DNA from: CAISDA01 sp050258555
GTDB taxonomy: Bacteria; Bacteroidota; Ignavibacteria; UBA10030; UBA8401
DNA length: 33,803 bases
Assembly: GCA_050258555.1 (NCBI GenBank)
Contig: JBLMZA010000134.1
Span: 1 to 33,803 of the forward strand
Direction of reading: 5' to 3'
Made by a program: the position numbers and the translations under genes. The notes beneath the pieces are model-generated. The model searched no databases, had not been told where the DNA came from, and worked only from the letters and a program-made list of their open reading frames with translations. The number at the start of each line of letters is the position of its first letter. Position 1 is the stretch's first letter. Positions 7,225 to 15,606 of the stretch are shown in pieces.

Positions 7225-9732
7225 CTACATCGTGCTCTGCGGATCGACGTCGACGATGAGCCTGATGCCGCTGCGCTTGCCGGCGGTTGAGAGCATGTCG
7301 TAGTACACCTGCCGGACTGCCAGGCGCGCCTGCGTGCCGTTTTTATCCGACTCGGCATCCGATTTCACCAGGAGCTGCCAGCGGAAATTGTTCTTGATCT
7401 TGGAGATGACCGCGGGCGCGGGTCCCAGGATGGAGATGGATGGATAGAGCCGGGCCAGCCGCTCGGCGAATTCCTCGGCCGCATGCTGGATCTTCTGCTC
7501 GATGTGTCCCTTCGCCTCGACGAGGATGATGCGCGTGAAGGGAGGATAGGTCGCTTCCTTTCTGTAGGCAACTTCCTCAGTGTAAAATCCCCTGAAGTCG
7601 TGATCGAGCACATGCTTGAGCGCATAGTGCTTCGGCTGAAGCGTCTGGATGACGACTTCGCCTTTGAGCACGCTGCGTCCGGCGCGGCCGGCCACCTGTG
7701 TAAGGAGCTGGAATGTGCGTTCGGCGGACCGGAAGTCGGGCAGCGTCATCTGCGTGTCGGCCGAGATGACGCCGACGAGCGTGACACGCGAGAAGTCCAG
7801 GCCCTTGGCCACCATCTGCGTGCCAAGCAGGATATCGGCATGGCCTTCGGCGAACTGCCGGAGCATCTTGTCGTGCGAACCCTTGCGCGTGGTCGTATCC
7901 AAATCCATGCGCAGGAGCCGGGCCTGCGGAAAGAGCGCCGTCACATCCTCTTCCACGCGCTGTGTGCCGAGTCCGTGGAGCTTCAATTGCGTGCCCTTGC
8001 ACTGCGGGCAGGCGTCGGGCACGGGGCGCACCCGTCCGCAGTAGTGGCAGCGCAGATGGCGTTTGGCCAGGTGATAGGTGTATGTGACTTCGCAGCGGTC
8101 GCAGCGTTCCACATATCCGCATTCGTCGCATTCCATGAACGGCGCATACCCGCGCCGGTTCTGCAGCAGAATAATGCCTTCCTTGCGTTCGAGACGCTCG
8201 CGCATCTTTTCTTCCAGGAGCTTCGAAATGCCGTGGAACTCTCCTTCGAACGCCTTCCGGCCGATCTCCTTCGCGCGCACTTTCGCCTCGGCGAATCGGC
8301 GCTTATGCTCGTCGCTCATGTTGACGATGGTGATCGCCGGCAGCTCCGCCGTATCGATGCGGTCCGGCAGCTCGAGCATCGTATATTTTCCGGCGCTTGC
8401 GTTCGTGAACGATTCGAGCGAGGGGGTGGCCGAACCGAGGACCACCACGGCGCCTTCCAGGTGTCCGCGCACGATGGCCGCATCGCGCGCATGATAGCGC
8501 GGCATCGCATCGAACTGCTTGTAGGATGATTCGTGCTCCTCGTCGACGACGATCAGTCCCACGCGCTCCAGCGGCGCAAAGAGCGCCGAGCGCGGACCGA
8601 TCACGATGCGGTATTTCCCTTCGCGCGTCTTGCGCCATGCGTCGTAGCGCTCGCCGATGGACATGCGGCTGTGCATGACGATCACGTTGTCTCCGAAGTG
8701 CGCGCGGAATCTCCTCACCGTCTGCGGTGTGAGCGAGATCTCGGGCACGAGCACAATGGCCGTCTTGCCCCGCTCAAGCACGGCGCGAAGCGATTCGATG
8801 TAGACCTGCGTCTTGCCGCTGCCGGTGATGCCGTAGAGAAGAAATGTATGCGGCTCGTTCGTGCAGGCGGCATCGATGATCCGGCCTGCGGCCTCCTGCT
8901 GGCGGGCATTGAGCCGGATGGCGCGCTGCCGCTCCTCATCCTCGGCGTTCATCGTGTAGTGTGTGCGCGAGACTTCGCGCTCGGTCTCTTCGATGATGCC
9001 GCGCGCCACGAACGCCCTGATCACGGCCGATGAGGCGCCGCTTGCTTTCATGAAGGAGGGAAGGTGGATCCACTCCGATCCCGATGCGCGCAGCGCGGCA
9101 AGCACCGCGGTCTGTTTCGCTCCCCGCACTTCGATCGCGCGCTCTTCGCCGTCGGAAAAGCGGATGAACTTTTCGAATTTCATCTTCGCCTTTTTCGGCG
9201 CGAGCTCCTCCTCGATCCGCACGAAGCCGGATTGTGCGAGCGAGGAAACGACGGCCGAGGGCGTCCTGAGCCCCGTCGCCTTCTGCAGCTGCAGAATCGT
9301 GAGCGCATCCTTCGCCATGAGCGTGTGCAGAATCGCACGGCGCGCAGCGGACATGCCGGCCAGCTCTTCTTCATCGGGCGTGCGCTCGAGCCTGACGATG
9401 CGCTTGCTTGCCTGGCCGATGCCCTGGGGAAGAAAGATCCGGAGCGTCTCGCCGATCGGCGAGCAGTAGTAATCGGCAAGCCACTGGCCGAGCTTCAGGA
9501 GTCCTTCCGAAAGCACCGGCGCGGGATCCATCACATCGAGCACCGGCTTGAGTCCGGCGACGCCGGCTTCGGAAGGAAAGTCCACGACGATGCCGGAGCA
9601 TTTCTTCGTGCCGAAGGGCACGAGCACGAGGCTGCCTTTGTGGACGAGTCCGGAGAGCGCCTCGGGAACGAAGTACGTGAATGTGCGCGGAACAGGCAGG
9701 GGCAGCGCGATATTGACGAGCGTCTGTGTCAT
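7225..9732 (-). CDS. priA: Primosomal protein N' (replication restart helicase PriA)
   Basis: 3'-to-5' superfamily-2 DNA helicase that recognises stalled forks and reloads the replisome. The 835-residue product begins with the DNA-binding domain typical of PriA (PLPVPRTFTYFVP). It continues with Walker A GITGSGKTQVY, the DEEH box (VVDEEHESSYKQ), and the cysteine-rich zinc-binding region with four CxxC pairs (CDEC, CDRC, CHYC, CPQC). The helicase C-terminal motifs follow (GTQMVAKGLDF, QVAGRAGR). The ATG at 9732 overlaps the waaA stop as ATGA, so the two genes are translationally coupled; a start ten codons earlier is possible but lies inside waaA. Confidence 0.97.
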   Translation of the reverse strand: MTQTLVNIALPLPVPRTFTYFVPEALSGLVHKGSLVLVPFGTKKCSGIVVDFPSEAGVAGLKPVLDVMDPAPVLSEGLLKLGQWLADYYCSPIGETLRIFLPQGIGQASKRIVRLERTPDEEELAGMSAARRAILHTLMAKDALTILQLQKATGLRTPSAVVSSLAQSGFVRIEEELAPKKAKMKFEKFIRFSDGEERAIEVRGAKQTAVLAALRASGSEWIHLPSFMKASGASSAVIRAFVARGIIEETEREVSRTHYTMNAEDEERQRAIRLNARQQEAAGRIIDAACTNEPHTFLLYGITGSGKTQVYIESLRAVLERGKTAIVLVPEISLTPQTVRRFRAHFGDNVIVMHSRMSIGERYDAWRKTREGKYRIVIGPRSALFAPLERVGLIVVDEEHESSYKQFDAMPRYHARDAAIVRGHLEGAVVVLGSATPSLESFTNASAGKYTMLELPDRIDTAELPAITIVNMSDEHKRRFAEAKVRAKEIGRKAFEGEFHGISKLLEEKMRERLERKEGIILLQNRRGYAPFMECDECGYVERCDRCEVTYTYHLAKRHLRCHYCGRVRPVPDACPQCKGTQLKLHGLGTQRVEEDVTALFPQARLLRMDLDTTTRKGSHDKMLRQFAEGHADILLGTQMVAKGLDFSRVTLVGVISADTQMTLPDFRSAERTFQLLTQVAGRAGRSVLKGEVVIQTLQPKHYALKHVLDHDFRGFYTEEVAYRKEATYPPFTRIILVEAKGHIEQKIQHAAEEFAERLARLYPSISILGPAPAVISKIKNNFRWQLLVKSDAESDKNGTQARLAVRQVYYDMLSTAGKRSGIRLIVDVDPQSTM

Positions 9733-11003
9733 GGCAGATAGGCCGCGAAATATTTCATGCACCGTTCTGTGGCGCCGCAGTTCGACTCGACGAACGTGCG
9801 CGCGATCTCGCCGGCGCCGCGCCGGCGCTCCTCGTCTTCGAGCAGGGGCCGGATGGCCTGCGAGAATGTCTGCTCATCGACGATCACGAATGCTCCGCCG
9901 CGCGAGGCGAGCGCCACGGCTTCCTGCGAGTTCGTATGCCGGGGGCCGAAGATCACCGGCACGCCGAAGATCGCCGGCTCGAGCACGTTGTGGATGCCCT
10001 GCCGGAAACTGCCGCCGATGTAGACAATATGGGCATATTGATAGAGAGGCACAAGCACGCCCACCGAGTCGACGATGATGCAGCGCTCGTTGGCGTAGTT
10101 TCCCACCTCTGAAAATCGGATGAACGACGTGCTGCCCGAGAGCCTGGCTTCCAGCGCATCAAGATGCTCCTCGGTCGGCTCGTGCGGAACGATGATCGCG
10201 AGAAGATCCGCGGCGTCTTCCTGCAGACGGAAGAGTTCCGGCAGCAGCACCTCTTCGTCTTCAGGCCAGCTCTGGCCGATGATGAAGATCTTCTTTCCCT
10301 TCGTGATGGAGTCGGGAAGGAGCCGCCGATGCCGGGCATCCTTGCTGCGGATATTGACCTGATCGAAGCGCGTGTCGCCGATGGGCTCGATGTGCGCCGA
10401 TGTGTTGAAGCGGCGGAATGCCGCGGCGTCGCTTTCCGAGACCGTGAGAATCGTCGTAAAGCAGTCGTAGAGCGACCGGTGGAACTGCCGGACGCCGGGC
10501 CACAGCCGGGGCGATGTGTCCTTGAGCGTGGCGTTGGCAAGAATGAGCGGCACCGAAAGCGCGTTCAGATTCCAGACCATGTTCGGCCAGATGTCGTAGC
10601 GCACCATGACGGCGATGGTGGGGCGCACGATTTCCAGGAAGCGCTGCGTGTCCGCATTGCGGTCGAAGGGAAGATAGGAGATGACATCGGCCGGCTTGTA
10701 ATTGCGCGAATGGTCGTATCCGGAGGGCGAAAAGAACGTCGCGATGATGACGACATTCGGATAGCGCGCCTTGATGGCGGTGATGATCGGCTTGGCCTGT
10801 TCGAACTCTCCGAGCGACGAGGCATGGAACCACACGCGGCGCGGAGAGGTGATGCGCGACATCGAGACTTCCAGCAGCGGAAAGAGCGATGCCCTGCCCC
10901 GGATGCCGCGGCGGATTTTTTCATTGACGAGTGAAGCGGCCTTGAACAGCAGAAGAAGCAGCGGCACGATCAGCGTATTGTAGATGATTTTCCAGACAAT
11001 CAT
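9729..11003 (-). CDS. waaA: 3-deoxy-D-manno-octulosonic acid (Kdo) transferase
   Basis: Transfers Kdo from CMP-Kdo to lipid A precursor on the inner face of the inner membrane, an essential early step of lipopolysaccharide assembly. The 424-residue protein has an N-terminal membrane anchor (residues 4-24), then the GT30 signature WFHASSLGEFEQAKP with the catalytic-base Glu. The C-terminal GT-B domain shows the CMP-Kdo binding segment (YIGGSFRQGIHNVLEPAIFGVPVIFGP). Start chosen at the ATG giving the anchor; the longer open frame crosses the candidate promoter. Its stop overlaps the priA start. Presence of this gene argues for an outer membrane. Confidence 0.95.
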   Translation of the reverse strand: MIVWKIIYNTLIVPLLLLLFKAASLVNEKIRRGIRGRASLFPLLEVSMSRITSPRRVWFHASSLGEFEQAKPIITAIKARYPNVVIIATFFSPSGYDHSRNYKPADVISYLPFDRNADTQRFLEIVRPTIAVMVRYDIWPNMVWNLNALSVPLILANATLKDTSPRLWPGVRQFHRSLYDCFTTILTVSESDAAAFRRFNTSAHIEPIGDTRFDQVNIRSKDARHRRLLPDSITKGKKIFIIGQSWPEDEEVLLPELFRLQEDAADLLAIIVPHEPTEEHLDALEARLSGSTSFIRFSEVGNYANERCIIVDSVGVLVPLYQYAHIVYIGGSFRQGIHNVLEPAIFGVPVIFGPRHTNSQEAVALASRGGAFVIVDEQTFSQAIRPLLEDEERRRGAGEIARTFVESNCGATERCMKYFAAYLP

Positions 11004-11069
11004 GAGTATGCGGTCGGTTTCATGTGGATCGGATGAACGGGCGCTGCGACAGATGTATGAGCGCGCAGT

Positions 11070-11098
11070 AATATACGACTCCCCCGATACTTCTGCAA
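11070..11098 (-). promoter_or_regulatory. Candidate promoter of waaA-priA
   Basis: Minus-strand TTGCAG (complement of 11093-11098), 17-bp spacer and TATATT (complement of 11070-11075), about 67 bases upstream of the waaA ATG. Confidence 0.5.
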
Positions 11099-11174
11099 TG
11101 CACAGACATGCGTGAAGCATGGGCATCCGGTGGAGAGGGCCGATCTGCACACGCGGGATTCATCGTTCCCTGCA

Positions 11175-11203
11175 TTGCTTCTCAAAAAGGTATTGGTTAT
11201 CTT
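11175..11203 (+). promoter_or_regulatory. Candidate promoter of the sugar-nucleotidyltransferase gene
   Basis: TTGCTT (11175-11180), 17-bp spacer, TATCTT (11198-11203), 31 bases before the start codon. The 231-bp gap is a divergent promoter region shared with waaA; nothing else is apparent in it. Confidence 0.5.
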
Positions 11204-11234
11204 TAATAGATAGTCAATCAACAAACAGGATCTT

Positions 11235-12209
11235 ATGCGCGCAATCATCCCCGTGGCAGGTGTGGGGAGCCGTCTTCGACCCCACACATTCACCGTTCCG
11301 AAAGTCCTCTTAAATGTGGCGGGAAAGCCGATCATCGGCCATATCATGGATAAGATCATCGCGGAAGGGTTCGACGCCGCGACGATTGTGATCGGGTATC
11401 TCGGCGACACCATCAAAGACTACATCAACGCGAACTATTCGATCGCCGTCGATTACGTGGAGCAGGAAGAGCGGCTCGGACTCGGACACGCGATCTATCT
11501 TTCGCGCCATACGATTTCGAAGGATCCCATTCTCATCATCCTCGGCGACACGATCTTCGATGTGAATCTCGGCGAGATGATCAAAAGCCCGTACTCGCGC
11601 ATCGGCGTGAAGGAAGTGGCCGATCCGAGGCGCTTCGGCGTGGCCGAGACCGGCAACGGATTCATCACCTCGCTCATCGAGAAGCCCGAGCATCCGACGA
11701 CCAATCTTGCGCTGGTGGGACTCTATTACATTCAGCATCCGGATGTGCTTCTTGACTGCCTGAAGGAGATGATCCGCACCAACGTGCGGACGAAGAATGA
11801 ATACCAGCTCACCGACGGCCTTCAGATGATGATCGGGCGCGGAGAGAAGCTGCAGCCGTTCGCCATCGACGGCTGGTATGACTGCGGCAAGCCCGAGACG
11901 CTGCTCGAGACCAACCGGCATCTGCTGGAAGGAGACGGAACGAACCGCATCCCCGAGAGCGTCGTGGTGATTCCTCCGGTGTACATTTCGCCGAAAGCCG
12001 CGGTTACGCATTCGGTGATCGGACCCTATACGACGGTCGCCGACGGCGCCGTCGTCGACGGCTCGATCATCCAGAACTCGATCATCAACGAGGGCGCGAC
12101 GGTCAAGTCGGCGCGGCTGAGCGATTCGATCATCGGCATGCATGCCATGGTCAAAGGCGGCTTCAAGCGGATCAATATCGGCGATTCGTCCGAGCTCGAA
12201 TACGATTAA
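11235..12209 (+). CDS. Sugar-1-phosphate nucleotidyltransferase with C-terminal beta-helix
   Basis: Forms NDP-sugars from NTP and a sugar-1-phosphate for envelope polysaccharides. The nucleotidyltransferase domain (residues 1 to about 235) opens with PVAGVGSRLRPHT and the PKVLLNVAGKPI lysine segment, and carries the metal-binding ILGDTIF. It is followed by a short left-handed beta-helix of hexapeptide-like repeats (about residues 240-315: SVIGPYTTVADGAVVDG and onward). This architecture is shared by long RmlA-like enzymes (glucose-1-phosphate thymidylyltransferase) and by mannose-1-phosphate guanylyltransferase-like proteins. The nucleotide and sugar cannot be told from sequence alone. AGGA precedes the ATG. 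The metK gene follows after 60 bp with no terminator. Confidence 0.9.
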   Translation: MRAIIPVAGVGSRLRPHTFTVPKVLLNVAGKPIIGHIMDKIIAEGFDAATIVIGYLGDTIKDYINANYSIAVDYVEQEERLGLGHAIYLSRHTISKDPILIILGDTIFDVNLGEMIKSPYSRIGVKEVADPRRFGVAETGNGFITSLIEKPEHPTTNLALVGLYYIQHPDVLLDCLKEMIRTNVRTKNEYQLTDGLQMMIGRGEKLQPFAIDGWYDCGKPETLLETNRHLLEGDGTNRIPESVVVIPPVYISPKAAVTHSVIGPYTTVADGAVVDGSIIQNSIINEGATVKSARLSDSIIGMHAMVKGGFKRINIGDSSELEYD

Positions 12210-12233
12210 TTGAATTGTGCAATAGAAAAAACA

Positions 12234-12255
12234 CTCAATACTCAATAACTCAATA
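12234..12255 (+). repeat. Three CTCAATA repeats in the metK leader
   Basis: CTCAATA occurs at 12234-12240, 12241-12247 and 12249-12255, directly before the AGGAGC ribosome site of metK. The 60-bp leader is too short for a known SAM riboswitch, and no stem-loop with a U-run is visible. Confidence 0.5.
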
Positions 12256-12269
12256 GGAGCTATTTTATC

Positions 12270-13412
12270 ATGCGGTATCTCTTTACGTCAGAGTCTGTGT
12301 CCGAAGGACATCCCGATAAAGTCTGCGATGCAATTTCCGATGCGGTGCTCGATGCGCTGCTGGCAAAGGACAAACATTCGCGCGTCGCCTGTGAATCGTT
12401 CGTGACCACGGGTCTTGCCATGGTCGGCGGCGAGATCACGACGAACGCCTATGTCGACGTCCAGACGATCGTGCGCGATACGATCCGCGAGATCGGCTAC
12501 ACGAAAGCGGATTATAAATTCGACGCGGAATCGTGCGCCGTCATTTCCAGCATCCACTCGCAGTCGCCCGACATCGCGCGCGGCGTCGACACAGGCGGCG
12601 CGGGAGATCAGGGCATGATGTTCGGCTACGCCATCAACGAGACGCCGGAACTGATGCCGATGCCGATCATGTACGCGCACCAGCTCGTGCGCAAGCTCGC
12701 CGAGATCCGCAAGAACAATCTGAAGCTCATGCCGTACCTCCGCCCCGATGCGAAAAGCCAGGTCACGATCGAGTACGACGGACGCAAGGCCGTGCGCGCC
12801 GAGGCGGTCGTCATTTCGACGCAGCATGATGCCGACGCATCGCAGAAGAAGATCCGCGAAGACGTCATCAACAACGTGATCAAGAAGGTCATCCCGGCGC
12901 ACCTGCTCGACAAGAAGACGAAGATCTATGTGAATCCGACCGGACGCTTCGAAGTGGGCGGACCGCACGGCGACTCCGGCCTCACCGGACGCAAGATCAT
13001 CGTCGACACCTACGGCGGACGCGCGCCGCACGGCGGCGGAGCGTTTTCCGGCAAGGATCCCTCGAAGGTCGACCGCTCGGCTGCCTATGCAGCGCGCCAC
13101 CTGGCCAAGAACATCGTCGCGGCCGGTCTCGCCGAAGAGTGCATGATCCAGGTCGCCTACGCCATCGGCGTGGCCGAACCGGTCTCGATCTATGTGAACA
13201 CCTACGGCACGGGCGTGATGCCCGATGAGCAGATCTCGGCCATCCTGCAGAAGGAAGTCGACATGACGCCGCGCGGCATCATCAAGCGGCTCGACCTGCT
13301 CCGCCCGATCTACAAGAAGACCGCCAGCTACGGACACTTCGGACGCACGGAAAAGGAATTCACCTGGGAACGCCTTGACCTCGTGCCGATGTTGAAAAAG
13401 GCGGCCAAGTAA
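12270..13412 (+). CDS. metK: S-adenosylmethionine synthetase
   Basis: Makes S-adenosylmethionine from methionine and ATP. The 380-residue product has the family length. Motifs are SEGHPDK near the N-terminus (catalytic His), the first signature GAGDQGMMFGYA around residues 110-121, and the second, glycine-rich signature GGGAFSGKDPSKVDRS around 253-268. AGGAGC lies nine bases before the ATG. The next gene, ahcY, removes the by-product of SAM-dependent methylation; the two are 49 bp apart in the same direction and belong to the same cycle. Confidence 0.98.
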   Translation: MRYLFTSESVSEGHPDKVCDAISDAVLDALLAKDKHSRVACESFVTTGLAMVGGEITTNAYVDVQTIVRDTIREIGYTKADYKFDAESCAVISSIHSQSPDIARGVDTGGAGDQGMMFGYAINETPELMPMPIMYAHQLVRKLAEIRKNNLKLMPYLRPDAKSQVTIEYDGRKAVRAEAVVISTQHDADASQKKIREDVINNVIKKVIPAHLLDKKTKIYVNPTGRFEVGGPHGDSGLTGRKIIVDTYGGRAPHGGGAFSGKDPSKVDRSAAYAARHLAKNIVAAGLAEECMIQVAYAIGVAEPVSIYVNTYGTGVMPDEQISAILQKEVDMTPRGIIKRLDLLRPIYKKTASYGHFGRTEKEFTWERLDLVPMLKKAAK

Positions 13413-13415
13413 TTG

Positions 13416-13445
13416 TTGAAAACCAGTTTGGCATGAAAAAATATT
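13416..13445 (+). promoter_or_regulatory. Weak candidate internal promoter of ahcY
   Basis: TTGAAA (13416-13421), 18-bp spacer and AATATT (13440-13445) lie in the AT-rich metK-ahcY gap. The -10 element overlaps the region just before AAGGAG, leaving a very short leader, so this is uncertain; ahcY may simply be read from metK. Confidence 0.25.
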
Positions 13446-13461
13446 TTTAAGGAGCTCGAGA

Positions 13462-14778
13462 ATGGAAGCAGAAGCAACAGAAGTCCTTGCGTATAAAGTG
13501 AAAGACATATCGCTTGCCGCCTGGGGACGCAAAGAAATCACGCTCGCGGAAGCGGAGATGCCCGGTTTGATGGCGCTACGCGAGGAATACAAGGGAACAA
13601 AACCGTTCAAGGGCGCGCGCATCGCGGGATGTCTTCACATGACCATCCAGACCGCCGTGCTGATCGAGACCCTGGTCGAACTCGGCGCCGAGGTCCAGTG
13701 GTCGTCGTGCAACATCTTCTCCACGCAGGACCATGCGGCGGCGGCCATTGCCGCGGCCGGCATTCCGGTGTTCGCCTGGAAGGGCATGAATGCCGAAGAG
13801 TTCGACTGGTGCATCGAGCAGACGCTGTATTTCGGCAAGGACCGCAAGCCGCTCAACATGATTCTCGATGACGGCGGCGATCTGACCAACATGGTGTTCG
13901 ACAAGTATCCCGAGCTCGCCGCGGGCATCCGCGGACTTTCCGAAGAGACCACGACCGGCGTTCACCGGCTCTATGAGCGCATGAAAAACGGCACGCTGCT
14001 TGTGCCGGCCATCAACGTGAACGATTCGGTGACGAAGTCGAAGTTCGACAACAAGTACGGCTGCCGCGAGTCGCTCGTCGATGCCATCCGCCGCGCCACA
14101 GACCTCATGCTGGCCGGCAAGGTGGCGGTGGTGGCAGGCTACGGCGATGTGGGCAAGGGGTCGGCCGAGTCGCTGCGCAACGCCAACATGCGCGTCATCG
14201 TCACCGAAATCGATCCGATCTGCGCGCTGCAGGCGGCGATGGAAGGCTACGAAGTCCGCCGCATGGACGACGCCGCGAAAGACGCCGATGTGATCGTGAC
14301 CGCCACCGGCAACAAGAACATCATCACCGAGCGCCATTTCCGCTCGATGAAGGACAAGGCCATCGTCTGCAACATCGGACACTTCGATATCGAAATCGAC
14401 ATGGCGTGGCTCAACACGAACTACGGACACACGAAGGACACGATCAAGCCGCAGGTCGACAAGTATACGATCGACGGCAAGGAAGTGATCATCCTGGCCG
14501 AAGGCCGCCTGGTGAACCTCGGCTGCGCCACGGGCCACCCGTCGTTCGTCATGTCGAACTCGTTCACGAACCAGGTGCTCGCACAGCTCGAGCTCTGGCA
14601 GCATACGGACAAATACGAAAAGAAAGTCTATACGCTTCCGAAGCATCTCGATGAGATGGTCGCGCGCCTGCACCTGAAGAAAATCGGCGCGCAGCTCGAT
14701 GTGCTCTCTCCCGACCAGGCCGAGTACATCGGCGTGACGGTCGAAGGACCCTTCAAGCCCGATTACTACCGCTATTGA
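13462..14778 (+). CDS. ahcY: Adenosylhomocysteinase (S-adenosylhomocysteine hydrolase)
   Basis: NAD-dependent enzyme that splits S-adenosylhomocysteine to adenosine and homocysteine, relieving inhibition of methyltransferases. The 438-residue product shows the substrate-domain segments HMTIQTAVLIETL and SSCNIFSTQDHAAAA, the catalytic NDSVTKSKFDN lysine region, the NAD-binding glycine motif GYGDVGKGSAESLR, and the C-terminal KPDYYRY that ends nearly all members. AAGGAGC is positioned well before the ATG. It ends at a strong terminator. With metK it forms a SAM-cycle unit. Confidence 0.98.
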   Translation: MEAEATEVLAYKVKDISLAAWGRKEITLAEAEMPGLMALREEYKGTKPFKGARIAGCLHMTIQTAVLIETLVELGAEVQWSSCNIFSTQDHAAAAIAAAGIPVFAWKGMNAEEFDWCIEQTLYFGKDRKPLNMILDDGGDLTNMVFDKYPELAAGIRGLSEETTTGVHRLYERMKNGTLLVPAINVNDSVTKSKFDNKYGCRESLVDAIRRATDLMLAGKVAVVAGYGDVGKGSAESLRNANMRVIVTEIDPICALQAAMEGYEVRRMDDAAKDADVIVTATGNKNIITERHFRSMKDKAIVCNIGHFDIEIDMAWLNTNYGHTKDTIKPQVDKYTIDGKEVIILAEGRLVNLGCATGHPSFVMSNSFTNQVLAQLELWQHTDKYEKKVYTLPKHLDEMVARLHLKKIGAQLDVLSPDQAEYIGVTVEGPFKPDYYRY

Positions 14779-14804
14779 TCGCTGACACGATCACAGGCAA
14801 CAAC

Positions 14805-14850
14805 GCCGCCTTTTTCCCAATCGGTTCGGAGAAAAAGGCGGCTGTGTTTT
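14805..14850 (+). terminator. Intrinsic terminator after ahcY
   Basis: A perfect 12-bp stem GCCGCCTTTTTC (14805-14816) pairs with 14831-14842 around a 14-nt loop and is followed by TGTGTTTT. Confidence 0.8.
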
Positions 14851-14904
14851 CTCTCGGAACTTCCCGCATGCGCAGAGAGTTACAGGGGAAAAGGAGGGAG
14901 AAGC

Positions 14905-15483
14905 ATGAAATCAGTGATTCTGTCGATGGCGATCCTTACCGTGCTCGCCATCATCACGGCGCAATCGGAGCTTCCGGCAACGACAACCGGCAACAAGGAG
15001 ACGGGCGTGTATTCCTTCACGATGAAGACGATCGACGGGAAAGAGAAGCCTCTTTCAGAGTATCGGGGCAAGGTCGCCCTCATAGTCAACGTGGCCTCGT
15101 TCTGCGGATACACGAAGCAGTATGCCGAACTCGAGCAATTGTACCAGCGCTACAAGAACCGCGGGTTCGTGATTCTCGGATTCCCGGCGAACAATTTCGG
15201 CTCGCAGGAGCCGGGCTCGGACAGCGAGATCAAATCGTTCTGCACGACGAAGTACGGCGTCACATTCGACATGTTTTCGAAGATCAGCGTGAAGGGCGCG
15301 GATCAGCATCCGTTCTATAGGTACCTCACGACCGGCACCAACTTTACCGGCGACATCGAATGGAACTTCACGAAGTTTCTCGTCGACCGGCACGGCACCG
15401 TCGTGGCGCGCTACAAGTCGAAGGTGGTTCCGACCGATAAAGAGATCACCACGAAAATCGAAGAACTGCTGTCGGCGGCGTGA
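14905..15483 (+). CDS. Secreted glutathione peroxidase family protein (probably thioredoxin-dependent peroxidase)
   Basis: Reduces peroxides. The 192-residue product begins with a signal peptide (MKS, hydrophobic core, IITAQ near residue 20), so it likely works in the periplasm. The peroxidatic cysteine is Cys67 in VNVASFCGYT (the usual K/R before Cys is Phe here), with the Gln of PANNFGSQEPG and the Trp-Asn of WNFTKF completing the active site. Cys112 sits where 2-Cys members carry the resolving cysteine, which favours thioredoxin-like reductants over glutathione. GGAGG precedes the ATG. Monocistronic between two terminators. Confidence 0.93.
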   Translation: MKSVILSMAILTVLAIITAQSELPATTTGNKETGVYSFTMKTIDGKEKPLSEYRGKVALIVNVASFCGYTKQYAELEQLYQRYKNRGFVILGFPANNFGSQEPGSDSEIKSFCTTKYGVTFDMFSKISVKGADQHPFYRYLTTGTNFTGDIEWNFTKFLVDRHGTVVARYKSKVVPTDKEITTKIEELLSAA

Positions 15484-15504
15484 TCGAGGCCGATCATTTT
15501 TCGG

Positions 15505-15537
15505 AAAGGAAACCGGCGACGGTTTCCTTTTTTTATT
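15505..15537 (+). terminator. Intrinsic terminator after the peroxidase gene
   Basis: An 11-bp perfect stem AAAGGAAACCG (15505-15515), GCGA tetraloop, and its complement (15520-15530) are followed by a T-rich run. Confidence 0.88.
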
Positions 15538-15606
15538 TTATGTCAGTATATTGGATGTGGCTGTGCTTTCCATTTTCTTCATTTTTCCGATAACAGACAG
15601 AGACAC

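Noticed and set aside
11004..11234. Possible small RNA or tRNA in the waaA gap
   Set aside because: No cloverleaf, terminator or stable hairpin seen; two facing promoters explain the gap.
12210..12269. SAM riboswitch before metK
   Set aside because: The gap is only 60 bases, AT-rich, with no multi-helix structure or terminator.
13576..14673. A 365-codon minus-strand open frame opposite ahcY
   Set aside because: Same antisense artefact; ahcY is complete and conserved on the other strand.
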